Shown here in pieces: positions 40,739-52,027 of a stretch of 64,000 nt of DNA (its first letter is position 1; each line of letters starts with the position of its first letter). The notes beneath the pieces are model-generated. The model was not told the origin of the DNA. It did no database searches and was given only the letters and a program-made list of their open reading frames with translations. The position numbers and the translations under genes are program-made. Source of the DNA: JACVRW01 sp963825345 (GTDB taxonomy: Bacteria; Actinomycetota; Thermoleophilia; Solirubrobacterales; Thermoleophilaceae); assembly GCA_963825345.1 (NCBI GenBank), contig CAWGSQ010000001.1:1-64000 (forward strand), written 5' to 3'.

Positions 40739-41002
40739 CTAGGAGAGGCGGCTGCGGATGCGCGCCGCGCGCGACTTCTTGCGGGCGGCGTTGTTGCGGT
40801 GCAGCGCACCCGACTTCGCGGCCTTGTCGATCCGCGAGACGAGCGTGCGGAACTCGTCGTCGGCCTTTGTGGCGTCGCCCTCGCTCACCGCCGTCTCCAG
40901 GCGGTGGAACCAGGTCTTCACCTGGGAAGTACGGCGCCGATTCTCGAGGCGCTCGCGCTCCGCCCGATGAATCCGCTTTTCTTGTGAGGCGATGTTGGCC
41001 AT
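40739..41002 (-). CDS. rpsT: 30S ribosomal protein bS20
   Basis: Intact, 87 residues from ATG 41002. MANIASQEKRIHRAERERLE and the basic helical repeats (LHRNNAARKKSRAARIRSRL at the end) are diagnostic of S20. The frame is open upstream, but MANIxSQxKR is the family start. TACACT on the minus strand lies 12 bases upstream (41015-41020). It is divergent from murJ with 32 bases between starts. Confidence 0.96.
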   Translation of the reverse strand: MANIASQEKRIHRAERERLENRRRTSQVKTWFHRLETAVSEGDATKADDEFRTLVSRIDKAAKSGALHRNNAARKKSRAARIRSRLS

Positions 41003-41034
41003 GGAACCGACGCGAGTGTAGCGGGCACCGCCCA

Positions 41035-42655
41035 GTGGCGACCGACGCACCCGGCCGACCCGGACAGGGACGGCGCATCGCGCGCAACACCGCGTTCTTC
41101 TCGTTCGCGACCGGGCTTTCGCGCCTGCTCGGCCTCGCCCGCGAGGTGGTCGCGGCGAGCTATTTCGGCGTGACCGGCGCGATGTCGGCGTTCACGATCG
41201 CCTTCCAGGTGCCGAACCTCGTGCGCGCCCTGTTCGCCGACTCCGCGCTCCAGGGCGCGTTCGTGCCCGTCTTCACCGAGCTGCTCGAGAAGGGCGAGCG
41301 CAAGGAGGCGTTCCGGGTCGCCTCGAGCCTGTTCTTCCTGATCTGCCTGGTGCTGGCCGCGGTCACGGCGCTGTTCGTCCTGTTCGCCGAGCCGCTGATG
41401 GGCCTGTTCGCGCCCGGCTTCGACGACGACCCGGCGCTCAAGGAGCTCACGGTCAACCTCGCGCGGCTGATGTTCCCGATCGTCGTGCTGCTTGCGCTCT
41501 CGGGACTCGTGGTCGGGATGCTGAACTCCTTCGACCACTTCGCGGTGCCTGCGCTCGCCCCGGTGGCGTGGAACCTCGTGATCATCGCGGCGCTCGTCGG
41601 GTCTCGTGCCGGTGCTGCCGGAGGACGACGAGATCTACGCGTACGCGATCGGGATCCTCGTGGGCACGGTCGTCCAGTTCCTGCTGCCGCTGCCGTGGCT
41701 GCGCGGGCGCGGCGGAAGCCTGACCTTCAAGATCGACTGGCGCGACGAGCGCGTCCGGCGCGTGCTGAAGCTGATGCTGCCGGTGACGCTCGCCCTCGGG
41801 CTGATCAACGTGAGCCTCCTGATCAACTCGGTGTTCGGCACGCTCGTGTCCGACGAGGCGCCCGCGGCGATCGACAAGGCGTTCCGTATCTACCAGCTGC
41901 CGCAGGGCCTGTTCAGCATCGCGATCGCCACGATCCTGTTCCCGACGATGTCGCGCTTCGCGGCGCGCGGGGCGCGCGACGACCTGCGCCGCACCATGGG
42001 CACAGGCGTGCGCCAGATCTGCCTGCTGCTGATCCCGAGCGCGGTGCTGATGGCCGTGCTCGCGGAGCCGATCACGCGACTCGTGTACGAGCGCGGCGCG
42101 TTCGACGCCGAGGCCACCGACCTCACCTCCACCGCGATGCTCTGGTGGTCGATCTCGCTGCCGTTCCAGGGCGTGAGCCTGCTGTTCTCGCGCACCTTCT
42201 TCAGCCTCCAGCGGCCCTGGGCCACCACGGCGCTCGCCGGCGTGAACCTGCTCGTGAACGCCGCGGTCGCCGCGGCGCTCTACGAGCCCTTCGAGATCGC
42301 CGGGATCGTGCTGGGCACGGTGGCCGGCACGGTCGTGATGTGCGTGGCGCAGGGCTGGATCCTGCGCAAGGAGCTGGCGGGCATCGAGGGCGGGCTGCTG
42401 GTCTCGTCCGCGGTGCGGATGCTCGCGGCCGGCGCGCTGCTCGCGGCCGTGGCGTACTTCAGCTGGAAGGGCCTCGACGACCTCCTGGGCCGTTCGCTCG
42501 CCGGCCAGGCCGTGTCGGTGCTCACCGCGATCGCCGCGGGGTCGGCCGCCTACGCCGCGGCGGTGTGGGTGCTGCGCGTGCCCGAGGCGCGCCAGATCCG
42601 GCGCCTGCTCGTTAGCCGGGGCGGGTCCGGAGGGGTAGAAGCGCCGCATGGCTGA
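41035..42655 (+). CDS. murJ: Lipid II flippase MurJ
   Basis: About 535 residues with fourteen predicted membrane helices; moves the peptidoglycan precursor lipid II across the membrane. The N-terminus RRIARNTAFFSFATGLSRLL and LGLAREVVAASYFGVTG, VPNLVRALFADSALQGAFVP, then IYQLPQGLFSIAIATILFPT and LFSRTFFSLQRPW are characteristic. A single shift near 41600 (between IIAALVG and LVPVLPEDDE). It starts at GTG 41035 and ends at TGA 42655, overlapping the next gene by 8 bases. Confidence 0.93.
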
Positions 42656-43090
42656 CGAGAAGATGGATGTCGAGAAGCAGATCGAGTGCCTGAACACGGC
42701 GCTCCGCCTCCAGCACCGCTCGGTGCTCCAGTACTCGCTCGTGGCGGGCAGCGTGATCGGGCTCGAGTACCAGGCGCACGCCGACAAGATGCGGGACCAC
42801 GCGCTCTCCGAGCTCGAGGACGCCACCCGGCTCGTGGAGAAGGTCACCGCCCTTGGTGGGGAGCCGACCACGGACGTGGCGCCGATCGAGTTCGTGGCCG
42901 ACCCCGACAAGGCGATCGACGCGCTGATCGACTGCGAGTCCGAGACGCTCGAGGCGCTCCAGGCGGCCATCGAGCCGACCGGGCGCGAGGCGGCGTCCGA
43001 GGCCGTGGAGCACCGCCTGGAGCACATGATCATGCGCAAGCAGGAGCAGGTGGACTACCTGCTGCGCGCGCAGCGCCGACGCGCGCCTAG
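42648..43090 (+). CDS. Ferritin-like domain protein
   Basis: About 147 residues, all helical. MDVEKQIECLNTALRLQHRS, VLQYSLVAGSVIG, YQAHADKMRDHALSELEDAT, DCESETLEALQAAIEPTG and EHRLEHMIMRKQEQVDYLL match the four-helix ferritin/bacterioferritin-like bundle, with Glu and His at spacings that could bind two metal ions. Role (iron storage, or an oxidase-type activity) is not determined. The frame as written misses the expected stop at 43088-43090 by a shift in the last codons; that TAG is half of a CTAG shared with the convergent gene. Confidence 0.75.
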
Positions 43091-43483
43091 CCCGCCCTCC
43101 AGCGCCGCGATCGCGTCGGCGGCCGAGGCGTACACCTTGCCGTAGACCACCTTGCCGTCCCGGACGCGCCAGATCCAGCCGGTCGAGCCGCTGACGGTGC
43201 GTGAGCGCGAGCGCGCGCTGACCTTTCCTGTCACGAGGACGAGGTCGCCCTGCGGGCGGAACTCGCGCGGCGTGAGGCGCAGCTCCTCCCACACTGCGGC
43301 GACGTCGCGGAAGTACTCGCGCAGGCCGGCGTGACCCCGGTAGGGCTCGGTGCGGCCGGCCTGCTCGCCGGTCACGGCCGAGAACTCGATGTCCGGGTGC
43401 GCCAGGCCCAGCACCGTCTCGAGGTCCCGGTCCGCGAAGGCGGCGAACATCGCCTTGACGACTTCGATGTCAGTCGCGATCAC
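43087..43483 (-). CDS. NTF2/SnoaL-like protein
   Basis: About 131 residues from GTG 43483. The cone-shaped NTF2 fold is visible in VVKAMFAAFADRDLETVLGL, HPDIEFSAVTG, YRGHAGLREYFRDVAAVWEE, LVLVTGKVSARS and GWIWRVRDGKVVYGKVYAS. Members are isomerases, hydrolases or ligand-binding proteins; nothing here fixes the activity. A one-base shift near the end allows the stop at 43089-43087. It is divergent from lepA with 45 bases between starts. Confidence 0.78.
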
Positions 43484-43528
43484 GAGTCCGGTCGGAACTA
43501 TGACCCATCGCCATACTCGTACGCCGCA

Positions 43529-45330
<1,802 letters not shown>

Positions 45331-45962
45331 GGGACGGCAACCCGCTGATCGTCCTCGTCCATTCCGGGCATCGCCAGCCCGGACATGTGGGACGGCTTCG
45401 ACCTGCCGGGCGAGGCAGCGGCGGCATCAGCTTTCCGAACGCACTGTCCGTCGAGGACGCCAGTGGCGCTGGTGGGCGCGTCCTACGGCGGTTTGGTCTG
45501 CCTCGACTTCGCGGCCCGGCAACCCGGACCTGGTCACGGAGCTCGTGTTGCTCGATGCCCCGCTGCCGGACCACGACTGGTCGGCTGAGGTCCTCGCGTA
45601 CGCGGAGGAGGAGGAGCGCCTGCTCGAGGCGGGCGACCTCGACGCGGCGACGGAGCTGAACCTGTCCTTCTGGGCACCCACGGTCGCGGACCGGCTGCGG
45701 CCGATGACGCGCTGGTCGCTCGAGCTCGACGTCGACGAGATCGAGCAGGTGGACCTCAGCGCGGTGCGCGCTCGCACACTCGTGGCCGTGGGTGAGAACG
45801 ACAAGCGCGACTTCCGCGAGATCGCCGAGCGGCTGGCGAGCGAGATCGCGGACACCGAGATAGCGCTGATCCCGGCGGCGCGGGCACCTGCCCTCGGTTG
45901 AGCGCCCGGAGGCCACCGCGGCGCTCGTATCCGGCTTTCTTGAGGGAAAAACCATCATTTAG
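45331..45962 (+). CDS. Alpha/beta hydrolase, apparently shortened
   Basis: Begins around GDGNPLIVLVHSG, immediately after lepA, with no clear start codon of its own. It continues IASPDMWDGF, the nucleophile elbow VGASYGG, TELVLLDAPLPDHD, the acid region ARTLVAVGENDKRD, and after a shift near 45885 the catalytic His in AGHLPSVERPE; it ends FLEGKTII with TAG at 45962. Only about 22 residues separate the oxyanion region and the Ser elbow, against 50-60 in typical relatives, so a strand and helix appear missing. Either an assembly deletion or an unusual short form. Confidence 0.65.
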
Positions 45963-45982
45963 CTGTCCCTTAGGAGCGGTCG

Positions 45983-45988
45983 TAGATT
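45983..45988 (+). promoter_or_regulatory. Predicted -10 element (TAGATT), sigma factor gene
   Basis: TANNNT hexamer ending 8 bases before ATG 45997, in a locally A/T-richer stretch. Confidence 0.5.
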
Positions 45989-45996
45989 GCCGCGCG

Positions 45997-46866
45997 ATGA
46001 GTACGGACACCCTCACTCCGACGGCGCCCGCGCCCGACCCGACAGTTGACTCCCTCCAGCAGTTTCTGGACGGCATCGCCAAGACGCCGCTCCTGACGGC
46101 TGATCAGGAGATCTCGCTGGCGAAGCGCATCGAGCGCGGCGACCTCGTCGCCAAGGACCACATGACGCGGGCCAACCTGCGGCTGGTCGTCTCGATCGCC
46201 AAGCGCTACCGCAACCAGGGCCTGCCGTTCCTGGACCTGATCCAGGAGGGCACGATCGGCCTGGTGCGCGCGGTCGAGAAGTTCGACTACCGCAAGGGCT
46301 ACAAGTTCTCGACCTACGCCACCTGGTGGATTCGCCAGGCGATCTCGCGCGCGATCGCGGACAAGGGCCGGACGATCCGGATCCCGATCCACATCGACAA
46401 CATCCTCAAGAAGCTCGACGGCGCCCAGCGCAAGCTGGAGGCCCAGGGCGACCGTGAGATCACCATCGAGGAGATCGCCGACATGGCCGGAGTCGACCCG
46501 GGCGAGGCGGACGTGATCATGCGCGCCGCCCAGCAGCTCGTGTCGCTCGACAAGCCGGTGGGCGACGACTCGGACGCCGCGCAGTTCGGGGACCTGATCC
46601 CGGACGAGAACTCGGCCTCCCCGTTCGACGAGGCGGTCGAGTCGATGCGCGACGAGCGTCTGAAGGCGTGCCTCGACAACCTGCCCTACCGCGACAAGCG
46701 GATCATCGAGCTGCGCTTCGGCCTCTGTGACGAGGGACCGCAGACGCTCGACAAGGTCGCCAAGCTGTTCCAGCTCACGCGCGAGCGCACTCGCCAGATC
46801 GAGGAGGCTGCCCTGCGCAAGCTCTCGACGCTGGCCGAGGCGCAGGCGCTGCGCGAAGCGGCCTAG
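45997..46866 (+). CDS. RNA polymerase sigma factor, RpoD/SigA group
   Basis: Intact, 289 residues. Region 1.2 (DSLQQFLDGIAKTPLLTADQ), region 2 (ANLRLVVSIAKRYRNQGLPF, LDLIQEGTIGLVRAVEKFDY, KFSTYATWWIRQAISRAI), region 3 (ITIEEIADMAGVDPGEADVI) and region 4 (LPYRDKRIIELRFGL, LTRERTRQIEEAALRKL). There is no region 1.1, as is usual for short group 2 or Thermoleophilia-type primary-like sigmas. Region 2.4 and 4.2 residues are those that read TATAAT-like -10 and TTGACA-like -35 elements. It ends at TAG 46864-46866, in a CTAG shared with the convergent transporter. Confidence 0.93.
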   Translation: MSTDTLTPTAPAPDPTVDSLQQFLDGIAKTPLLTADQEISLAKRIERGDLVAKDHMTRANLRLVVSIAKRYRNQGLPFLDLIQEGTIGLVRAVEKFDYRKGYKFSTYATWWIRQAISRAIADKGRTIRIPIHIDNILKKLDGAQRKLEAQGDREITIEEIADMAGVDPGEADVIMRAAQQLVSLDKPVGDDSDAAQFGDLIPDENSASPFDEAVESMRDERLKACLDNLPYRDKRIIELRFGLCDEGPQTLDKVAKLFQLTRERTRQIEEAALRKLSTLAEAQALREAA

Positions 46867-48075
46867 GGCGCGGCAGTAGCCGCGGGGCGCAGCGAGCGCC
46901 GCCCGGCCACCGCGACCACGAACCCGGCTGCGCACGCGATGCCGGCGGTGGCGCAGCGCCCACTCGACGCTCACCTCCTCGGCGAGCACGCCGGCGATCA
47001 CCGAGCCGGCCGCGGCGCCGATCACGTTCGCGACGATCTGCCAGGAGTAGGCCTCGGTCTCGGTGCCGGGGGGCGCCAGCCGGTCCACCAGCGCGTACTC
47101 GGTGGTGGCGAGCGGCGCGAGCGCCAGTCCGGTGAACACCAGCAGCAGGCCCATCACGCCGATCGACGGCGCGAACGCGAGCGGCGCCGAGCCGAGCGCC
47201 AGGAGCGCCATGAGGATCAGGAAGCGTTTCTCCGCGGAGGAGTCCCAGGACCGGCCGCCGTACCAGAGGCCTCCGATCACCGATCCGAGCGCCCAGACGG
47301 TGAACAGCGGCCCGACCGCCCCGCGCGAGCCCTCGGCCTCGGCGAAGGCCGGCAGCGCCACCTCGAGCGCCCCGAACGAGACCGCCATGACGGCGCCCGC
47401 GAACACGAGCGTGCGCATGCCGGCGGAGCGCAGCGCTCCAGCGCGGGTGCGGTCCGGCTGCTCCTCCGGCGCGGCGGCGCTGCGCGCTGCCGGAGCCGTG
47501 GCGAAGCCAACGGACGCCACGAGGTAGAAGCCCGCGCAGAGGAATATCCCGACGGCGGGGCTCAGGGCGGTCGCGAGGCCCGCCGCGATCAGCGGTCCGA
47601 TCAGGAACACGAGCTCGAGCTGGATGGCGTCGAACGCGAACGCGCTCTCGAGCGTCTCCTCGGGCACGAGCTGCGACCACAGCGAGCGCATCGACGCTGA
47701 GACCGGCGGGATCGTGGCGCCATGGAGCGCGGCCACGGCCACGAGCAGCCAAACCGCGGCGCCCGAGAGGATGCCGATGGCCTCGGCGCAGAGGACCAGC
47801 GCCGTCACGGCGCCCATCACGAGGATCACCGGCCGCCGGCCGACCCGATCCACGAGCCGGCCGACGAAGCCGGCCGTCACGCCGACGGCGAGCGCCTCTG
47901 CGCCCACCACCGCCCCGATCTGGCCGTACTGGTAGCCCTCCTCGCGCATCAGGAGGACCACGGACAGCGGCACGATCGCGAACGGCAGCCGGCTCGTCGC
48001 GGCGAACAGCGCAACCCGAGCGACGCCCGGGGTGCGCAGAACTTCGAGGTAGCGACCGAGCTTCATCGAGGACAT
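46863..48075 (-). CDS. MFS transporter
   Basis: About 403 residues with twelve hydrophobic helices from ATG 48075 (ATG 48066 possible). The A-motif between helices 2 and 3 reads GFVGRLVDRVGRRPVILVMG; GLWYGGRSWDSSAEKRFLIL is the equivalent in the second half. The long helix 4-5 region (VSASMRSLWSQLVPEETLES) resembles drug/sugar efflux families, but the substrate is unknown. A single shift near 46965 lets the tail read GIACAAGFVVAVAG and end TAAP on the shared CTAG. Confidence 0.85.
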
Positions 48076-48080
48076 ACACT
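48075..48080 (+). promoter_or_regulatory. Predicted -10 element (TACACT), dehydratase pair
   Basis: TANNNT hexamer ending 8 bases before GTG 48089. A 7-base inverted repeat, CACTGCC/GGCAGTG (48077-48083, 48091-48097), spans the start codon and could be an operator. Confidence 0.45.
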
Positions 48081-48088
48081 GCCGCGCC

Positions 48089-48535
48089 GTGGCAGTGAAT
48101 GCAGAGGCGATAGGGAAGACCTACCCGCCGTTCGAATACGAGGTGGGCAAGGAGAAGATCCGCGAGTACGCGCACGCGGTGGGCGAGGACAACCCGATCT
48201 ACTTCGACCGCGCGGCCGCGACCGAGGCGGGCTTCCGCGACATCGCGGCGCCGCCGATGTTCGCGGTCATCTACTCGGCGGGCGCGGTCGCGCCGGCCCC
48301 GCTTCGACCCCGAGGTGGGCATCAACTTCGCGATGATGGTGCACGGCTGCGCAGGAGTTCGTCTGGGGCGAGCCGGTCGTGCTCGGGCGACGTGATCAGC
48401 ACGGTCACGCGCGTGAAGGACATCTCCGAGAAGGGCGGGATGGGCTTCTACGTGTTCGAGACGGTCTCGACCAACCAGGACGGCACCGAGGTCGTGCGCG
48501 GCACCTGGACCAACATCGTGAGGGGAGTGTCGTGA
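48089..48535 (+). CDS. HadA-like dehydratase subunit (MaoC N-terminal type)
   Basis: About 148 residues, half hot-dog fold. AIGKTYPPFEYEVGKEKIRE, YAHAVGEDNPIYFD, AAPPMFAVIYSAG, then VVLGDVISTVTRVKDISEKG and TNQDGTEVVRGTWTNIVRG. Three single-base insertions near 48300, 48347 and 48387 cancel, leaving about 30 wrong residues as written; corrected, they read FDPEVGINFAMMVHGAQEF. In mycobacteria HadA pairs with HadB to dehydrate 3-hydroxyacyl-ACP in fatty-acid elongation. The TGA overlaps the GTG of the next gene. Confidence 0.82.
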   Translation: MAVNAEAIGKTYPPFEYEVGKEKIREYAHAVGEDNPIYFDRAAATEAGFRDIAAPPMFAVIYSAGAVAPAPLRPRGGHQLRDDGARLRRSSSGASRSCSGDVISTVTRVKDISEKGGMGFYVFETVSTNQDGTEVVRGTWTNIVRGVS

Positions 48536-48906
48536 ACGTCGAGCTGAAGGTCACTCCCGACAAGTACCTGCCGCACCGCTACGCCGGCGCGTCGGGGGAC
48601 TTCAACCCGATCCACATCGACGCGGACTTCGCGAAGCAGGTGGGCCTGCCGTCGAACATCCTCCACGGCCTCTACACGATGGCTCAGGTGGCGCGCGCGA
48701 ACGTGAACGCCGCCGGCGGTGACCCGCGCAGCCTCAAGCGGCTGTCCGTGCAGTTCCGCGGCATGGGCTTCCCCGAGCAGGAGATCACCGTGACCGGCAA
48801 GGTCAAGGAGGAGCGCGAGGACGGCCGCGTGATCGTGGAGACCCAGGCGGAGCAGGGCGGCAACCGCATCATCCGGAACGCGCAAGCAGAGCTCGAAACC
48901 GGCTGA
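48532..48906 (+). CDS. HadB-like MaoC dehydratase subunit
   Basis: Intact, 124 residues. The hydratase-2 motif YAGASGDFNPIHIDADFAKQ carries the catalytic Asp and His; LPSNILHGLYTMAQVARA completes the site. Coupled to the HadA-like gene by GTGA overlap, so a heterodimeric 3-hydroxyacyl dehydratase is likely. It lies directly upstream of hrcA. Confidence 0.88.
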   Translation: MNVELKVTPDKYLPHRYAGASGDFNPIHIDADFAKQVGLPSNILHGLYTMAQVARANVNAAGGDPRSLKRLSVQFRGMGFPEQEITVTGKVKEEREDGRVIVETQAEQGGNRIIRNAQAELETG

Positions 48907-48932
48907 ACCGCGGCGGTCGCCACAATAGGGAC

Positions 48933-49968
48933 GTGGCCATAACGCCCCGTCAGAGCTTCCTCCTGCGAAAGGTGGTCGAGGCGCACCGCGATCTCGACCA
49001 GCCCGTGGGGTCGAAGTGGATCGCCGAGCAGGACGACGTGCCCTGGGGGCCGTCGACGGTGCGCGCCGAGCTGGCGAAGCTGGAGGAGACCGGGCTGCTC
49101 GAGCATCCGCACACCTCCGCGGGCCGCGTGCCGACGGACCGCGGCTACCGCGTCTACGTCGACGAGATCCTCGCGACGGGCAAGCTGCCGGTTCCGCGCA
49201 AGCCGGTCGAGCTCACCACCATGCGCCGCGAGGTCGACGAGGCGATGCGTGCCACCAGCGAGCAGCTCTCGCAGGTCACGAACCTGCTCGCGCTCGTGAC
49301 CGCGCCGCCGATCGAGGCGGCCACGATCAGGCGCGTGGAGGTTCTGCTGCTGCAGCCGCAGGTGGCGATGGTCGTGGTGATCACGTCCACCGGCGGGGTC
49401 ACGAAGCGCGTGATCTCCTACGACTCGCCGGTCGACCCCGGCCTCGTCGACTGGGCCGGCAGCTACCTGAACGAGGCGCTCGGCGGCCTCGACGTGGGCT
49501 CGCGGGTCCTGCAATCGCGGGTGGCCGCCTCAGAGCTGAGCCCGCGGGAGCAGGGCTTCCTCGCGACGCTTGGCCCCGGCGTTCACCGAGCTCGAGGACA
49601 CCGCCGAGAACACGCTGTTCATGGAGGGCGCCGCGCGCCTCCTGTCCGAGCACCGCTTCCAGGAGCTGTCCCAGATCGGCGCCCTGATGGAGGTGCTCGA
49701 GCACCGGCGCGGGCTGCTCGGCGTGCTGCGACAGTCGCTGGCCGAACCGAGCGTGTACCTGCGCATAGGGAGCGAGAACGAGGTGCCCGGGCTGCCCGAG
49801 CTGCGCTCGCTCAGCCTCGTGGCGGCCAACTACGGCCTGGCGCGGCGCAACCTCGGCTCCGTGTCCGTGATCGGTCCGCTGCGCATGGACTACCCGGGCG
49901 CGATCATCGCCGTCCGCCAGGCCGCCACCGAGCTGTCGCGCTTCGTCGCCGAGGTCTACGACGAATGA
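48933..49968 (+). CDS. hrcA: Heat-inducible transcription repressor HrcA
   Basis: About 345 residues. An N-terminal winged helix (RQSFLLRKVVEAHRDLDQPV, GPSTVRAELAKLEETGLLEH, HTSAGRVPTDRGYRVYVDEI) binds the CIRCE operator in known systems. Middle GAF-like domain, and C-terminal SVSVIGPLRMDYPGAIIAVR. One shift near 49577. I see no CIRCE-type GAGTGCTAA dyad in the 26 bases before the gene. The stop overlaps dnaJ as ATGA. Confidence 0.93.
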
Positions 49969-51092
49969 GGCGCGACCCCTACGAGGTGCTCGGCGTCGCG
50001 CGCGAGGCCGACGAGCAGGAGATCAAGAAGACGTTCCGGCGCCTCGCGCGCGAGCTTCACCCTGACGTGAACCGGCACGACCCGGAGGCTGAGGAGAAGT
50101 TCAAGGAGGCGGCAGAGGCGTACGAGATCCTCTCGGATGCCGAGCGCCGCGCGACCTACGACCGCTACGGCTTCGAGGGCCTCGACTCGCGCGGATTCAG
50201 CTCACAGGCGCACGGCTTCGGGTCGTTCGCCGACATCTTCGACGCCTTCTTCGGCGGCGACCCGTTCGGAGGCGGCTTCGGGCGCGGCGGTGCCGGCCGC
50301 ATCCAGGGTGGCGACCTCGCGGTGGAGGTGGAGATATCGCTCGCCGAGGCCGCTGCCGGCAAGACGGTCGAGGTGGCCTACGAGCTGGTGGACGTCTGCG
50401 AGCACTGCCACGGAAACGGCGCCGAGCCCGGCACGCCGATCGAGACCTGCCCGACCTGCGGCGGCGCCGGGCGGATCCGCGCGGTCACGCGCACGGCCTT
50501 CGGGCAGCTCGTCCGCGAGCAGGCCTGCGAGGCGTGCGGCGGCGAGGGCCGCATCCCATCCGAGCCCTGCCACGAGTGCCAGGGGCGCGGCCGGCGCGCG
50601 GTGCGAAAGACCCTTGAGGTGGACGTGCCGGCGGGGATCGCCGACGAGCAGCGCATCCGCCTCAGCGGGCGCGGCCACGCGGGCGAGCGCGGCGGGCCTG
50701 CCGGCGACCTCTACGTCCTGGTCCGGGTGAGCGAGGACGAGCGCTTCCTGCGCGACGGCAGCGACCTCGTGACGGTGGTGGACGTGCCCGCGCCCGCGGC
50801 CGCCCTCGGCACGACGGTGTCGGTGCCGACCCTGGATGGGGACGAGGAGATCGACGTGCCCGCCGGCACGCAGCCCGGAACGGTGATCACGCTGCGCGAG
50901 CGCGGCATGCCGACGCTCGGCCGCGGGCGGCGCGGCGACCAGCAGGTGGTGCTCAACGTGGTGATCCCGCGCAACCTCAGCGCGCGCCAGAGCGAGCTGC
51001 TCGAGGAGCTGCGCGCCTCGCTCACCGCCGAGAACCTCGAGGAGCAGGCCGACGAGTCGCTGCTCTCGAAGGTCAGGCGGGCGCTCCGCTGA
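49965..51092 (+). CDS. dnaJ: Chaperone DnaJ
   Basis: Intact, 375 residues. J domain with HPD at residues 32-34, a Gly/Phe-rich linker (FGGDPFGGGFGRGG), four zinc-binding CXXCXGXG repeats near residues 145-205 (CEHCHGNG, CPTCGGAG, CEACGGEG, CHECQGRG), then two beta-rich C-terminal substrate domains and a short dimerisation tail. It works with DnaK and GrpE; coupling with hrcA is the standard hrcA-dnaJ arrangement. Confidence 0.97.
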   Translation: MRRDPYEVLGVAREADEQEIKKTFRRLARELHPDVNRHDPEAEEKFKEAAEAYEILSDAERRATYDRYGFEGLDSRGFSSQAHGFGSFADIFDAFFGGDPFGGGFGRGGAGRIQGGDLAVEVEISLAEAAAGKTVEVAYELVDVCEHCHGNGAEPGTPIETCPTCGGAGRIRAVTRTAFGQLVREQACEACGGEGRIPSEPCHECQGRGRRAVRKTLEVDVPAGIADEQRIRLSGRGHAGERGGPAGDLYVLVRVSEDERFLRDGSDLVTVVDVPAPAAALGTTVSVPTLDGDEEIDVPAGTQPGTVITLRERGMPTLGRGRRGDQQVVLNVVIPRNLSARQSELLEELRASLTAENLEEQADESLLSKVRRALR

Positions 51093-51900
51093 TCCGCCTC
51101 GCCATCCGGGCGCCGCGCCGAGCACGCCGAGATCGTGCTCGCCGAGCTGGTCGAGCTGGCGCCCGCGGGCTTCGAGCAGGTGGACGGCGACGGCTTCGTG
51201 GAGTTCGCGCTCTACGGCGCGCCCGGCGAGCTGCCGGCGCTGCCCACGGGCCCCGCCGAGATCGGCGGGCGTCCGGGTGCAGGTCTCCGGCGACCGAGGT
51301 TGGCGACGACTGGGCCGAGCGCTGGCGCGAGTTTCACAAGCCCGGTGCAGGTCGGTCGCCTCCACGTGCGCCCGCCATGGAGCCGAGCCGCTCGACGGAC
51401 GGCATCGATGTGGTGATCGACCCTGCCCAGGCCTTCGGGACCGGGCGCGCATCCGACCACGCGGCTGTGCCTCGAGCTGCTGCTCGGACGCTGGAGCGCC
51501 GCCGGGCTCGCTCCGCCGACCTCGGCTGCGGCTCCGGCGTGCTCGCCATCGCCGCTGCGAAGCTCGGCTTCGCGCCTGTCAGCGCGCTTCGACCACGAGC
51601 GCGCGGCGCATCGAGGCGACGCGCGAGAACGCTCGTGCGAACGGCGTGACGCTCGAGCGGGTGGGGCGTCACGATCTGCGCACGCGGCCCGCGCCGGTCG
51701 GCCCCGTCATGGTCGCCAACCTCATGCGCCCGCTGCTGCTGCGCGTGGCGGAGCTGTTGCCCGAGCAGCCCGAGACGCTGATCGTCTCGGGGCTGCTCGA
51801 AGGCGAGGAGGAAGAGGTGGCGGCGGCGTTCGCGCCGCTGCGCGAACGCCGCCGCGTACGACTACAGGGGTGGAGCGCCCTCCTGATGACCCGGCCCTAG
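51089..51900 (+). CDS. prmA: Ribosomal protein L11 methyltransferase-like (PrmA)
   Basis: About 265 residues. The N-terminus IRLAIRAP ... AELVELAPAGFEQV and DDWAERWREFHKPVQVGRLH match the PrmA L11-binding domain; the SAM-binding domain has IDPAQAFGTGRASDH, DLGCGSGVLAIAAAKLG, VMVANLMRPLLL and LIVSGLLEGEEEEV. At least five frame breaks (51118, 51270, 51290-51380, 51465, 51595). No ATG, GTG or TTG fits the N-terminus; CTG 51089 overlaps the dnaJ TGA as CTGA. It follows dnaJ as in many bacteria. Confidence 0.85.
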
Positions 51901-52014
51901 ACGTTGCCCCCGTAGCTAGGGCTTTGCAGGCGTTTCTCCTCCGCAGTCGGACTCGGTATCGGCAGGCCGTCGGGCCATCTTCCTAGGACATCCGTCCACG
52001 CCGTTCTGGCCGGA

Positions 52015-52020
52015 TACGCT
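52015..52020 (+). promoter_or_regulatory. Predicted -10 element (TACGCT), cyclase gene
   Basis: TANNNT hexamer ending 7 bases before GTG 52028. The rest of the 127-base gap after prmA shows no gene. Confidence 0.45.
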
Positions 52021-52027
52021 GCGGCAC

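Noticed and set aside
45970..46862. MFS transporter frame extending 290 codons through the sigma-factor region
   Set aside because: The extension is antisense to an intact sigma factor; a one-base correction gives a normal MFS C-terminus and stop at 46863.
48907..48932. CIRCE operator upstream of hrcA
   Set aside because: No GAGTGCTAA or TTAGCACTC half-site is present in the short gap.
51901..52014. Small gene or tRNA in the gap after prmA
   Set aside because: No open frame with coding signal and no cloverleaf-like arms; only the TACGCT element near the end stands out.
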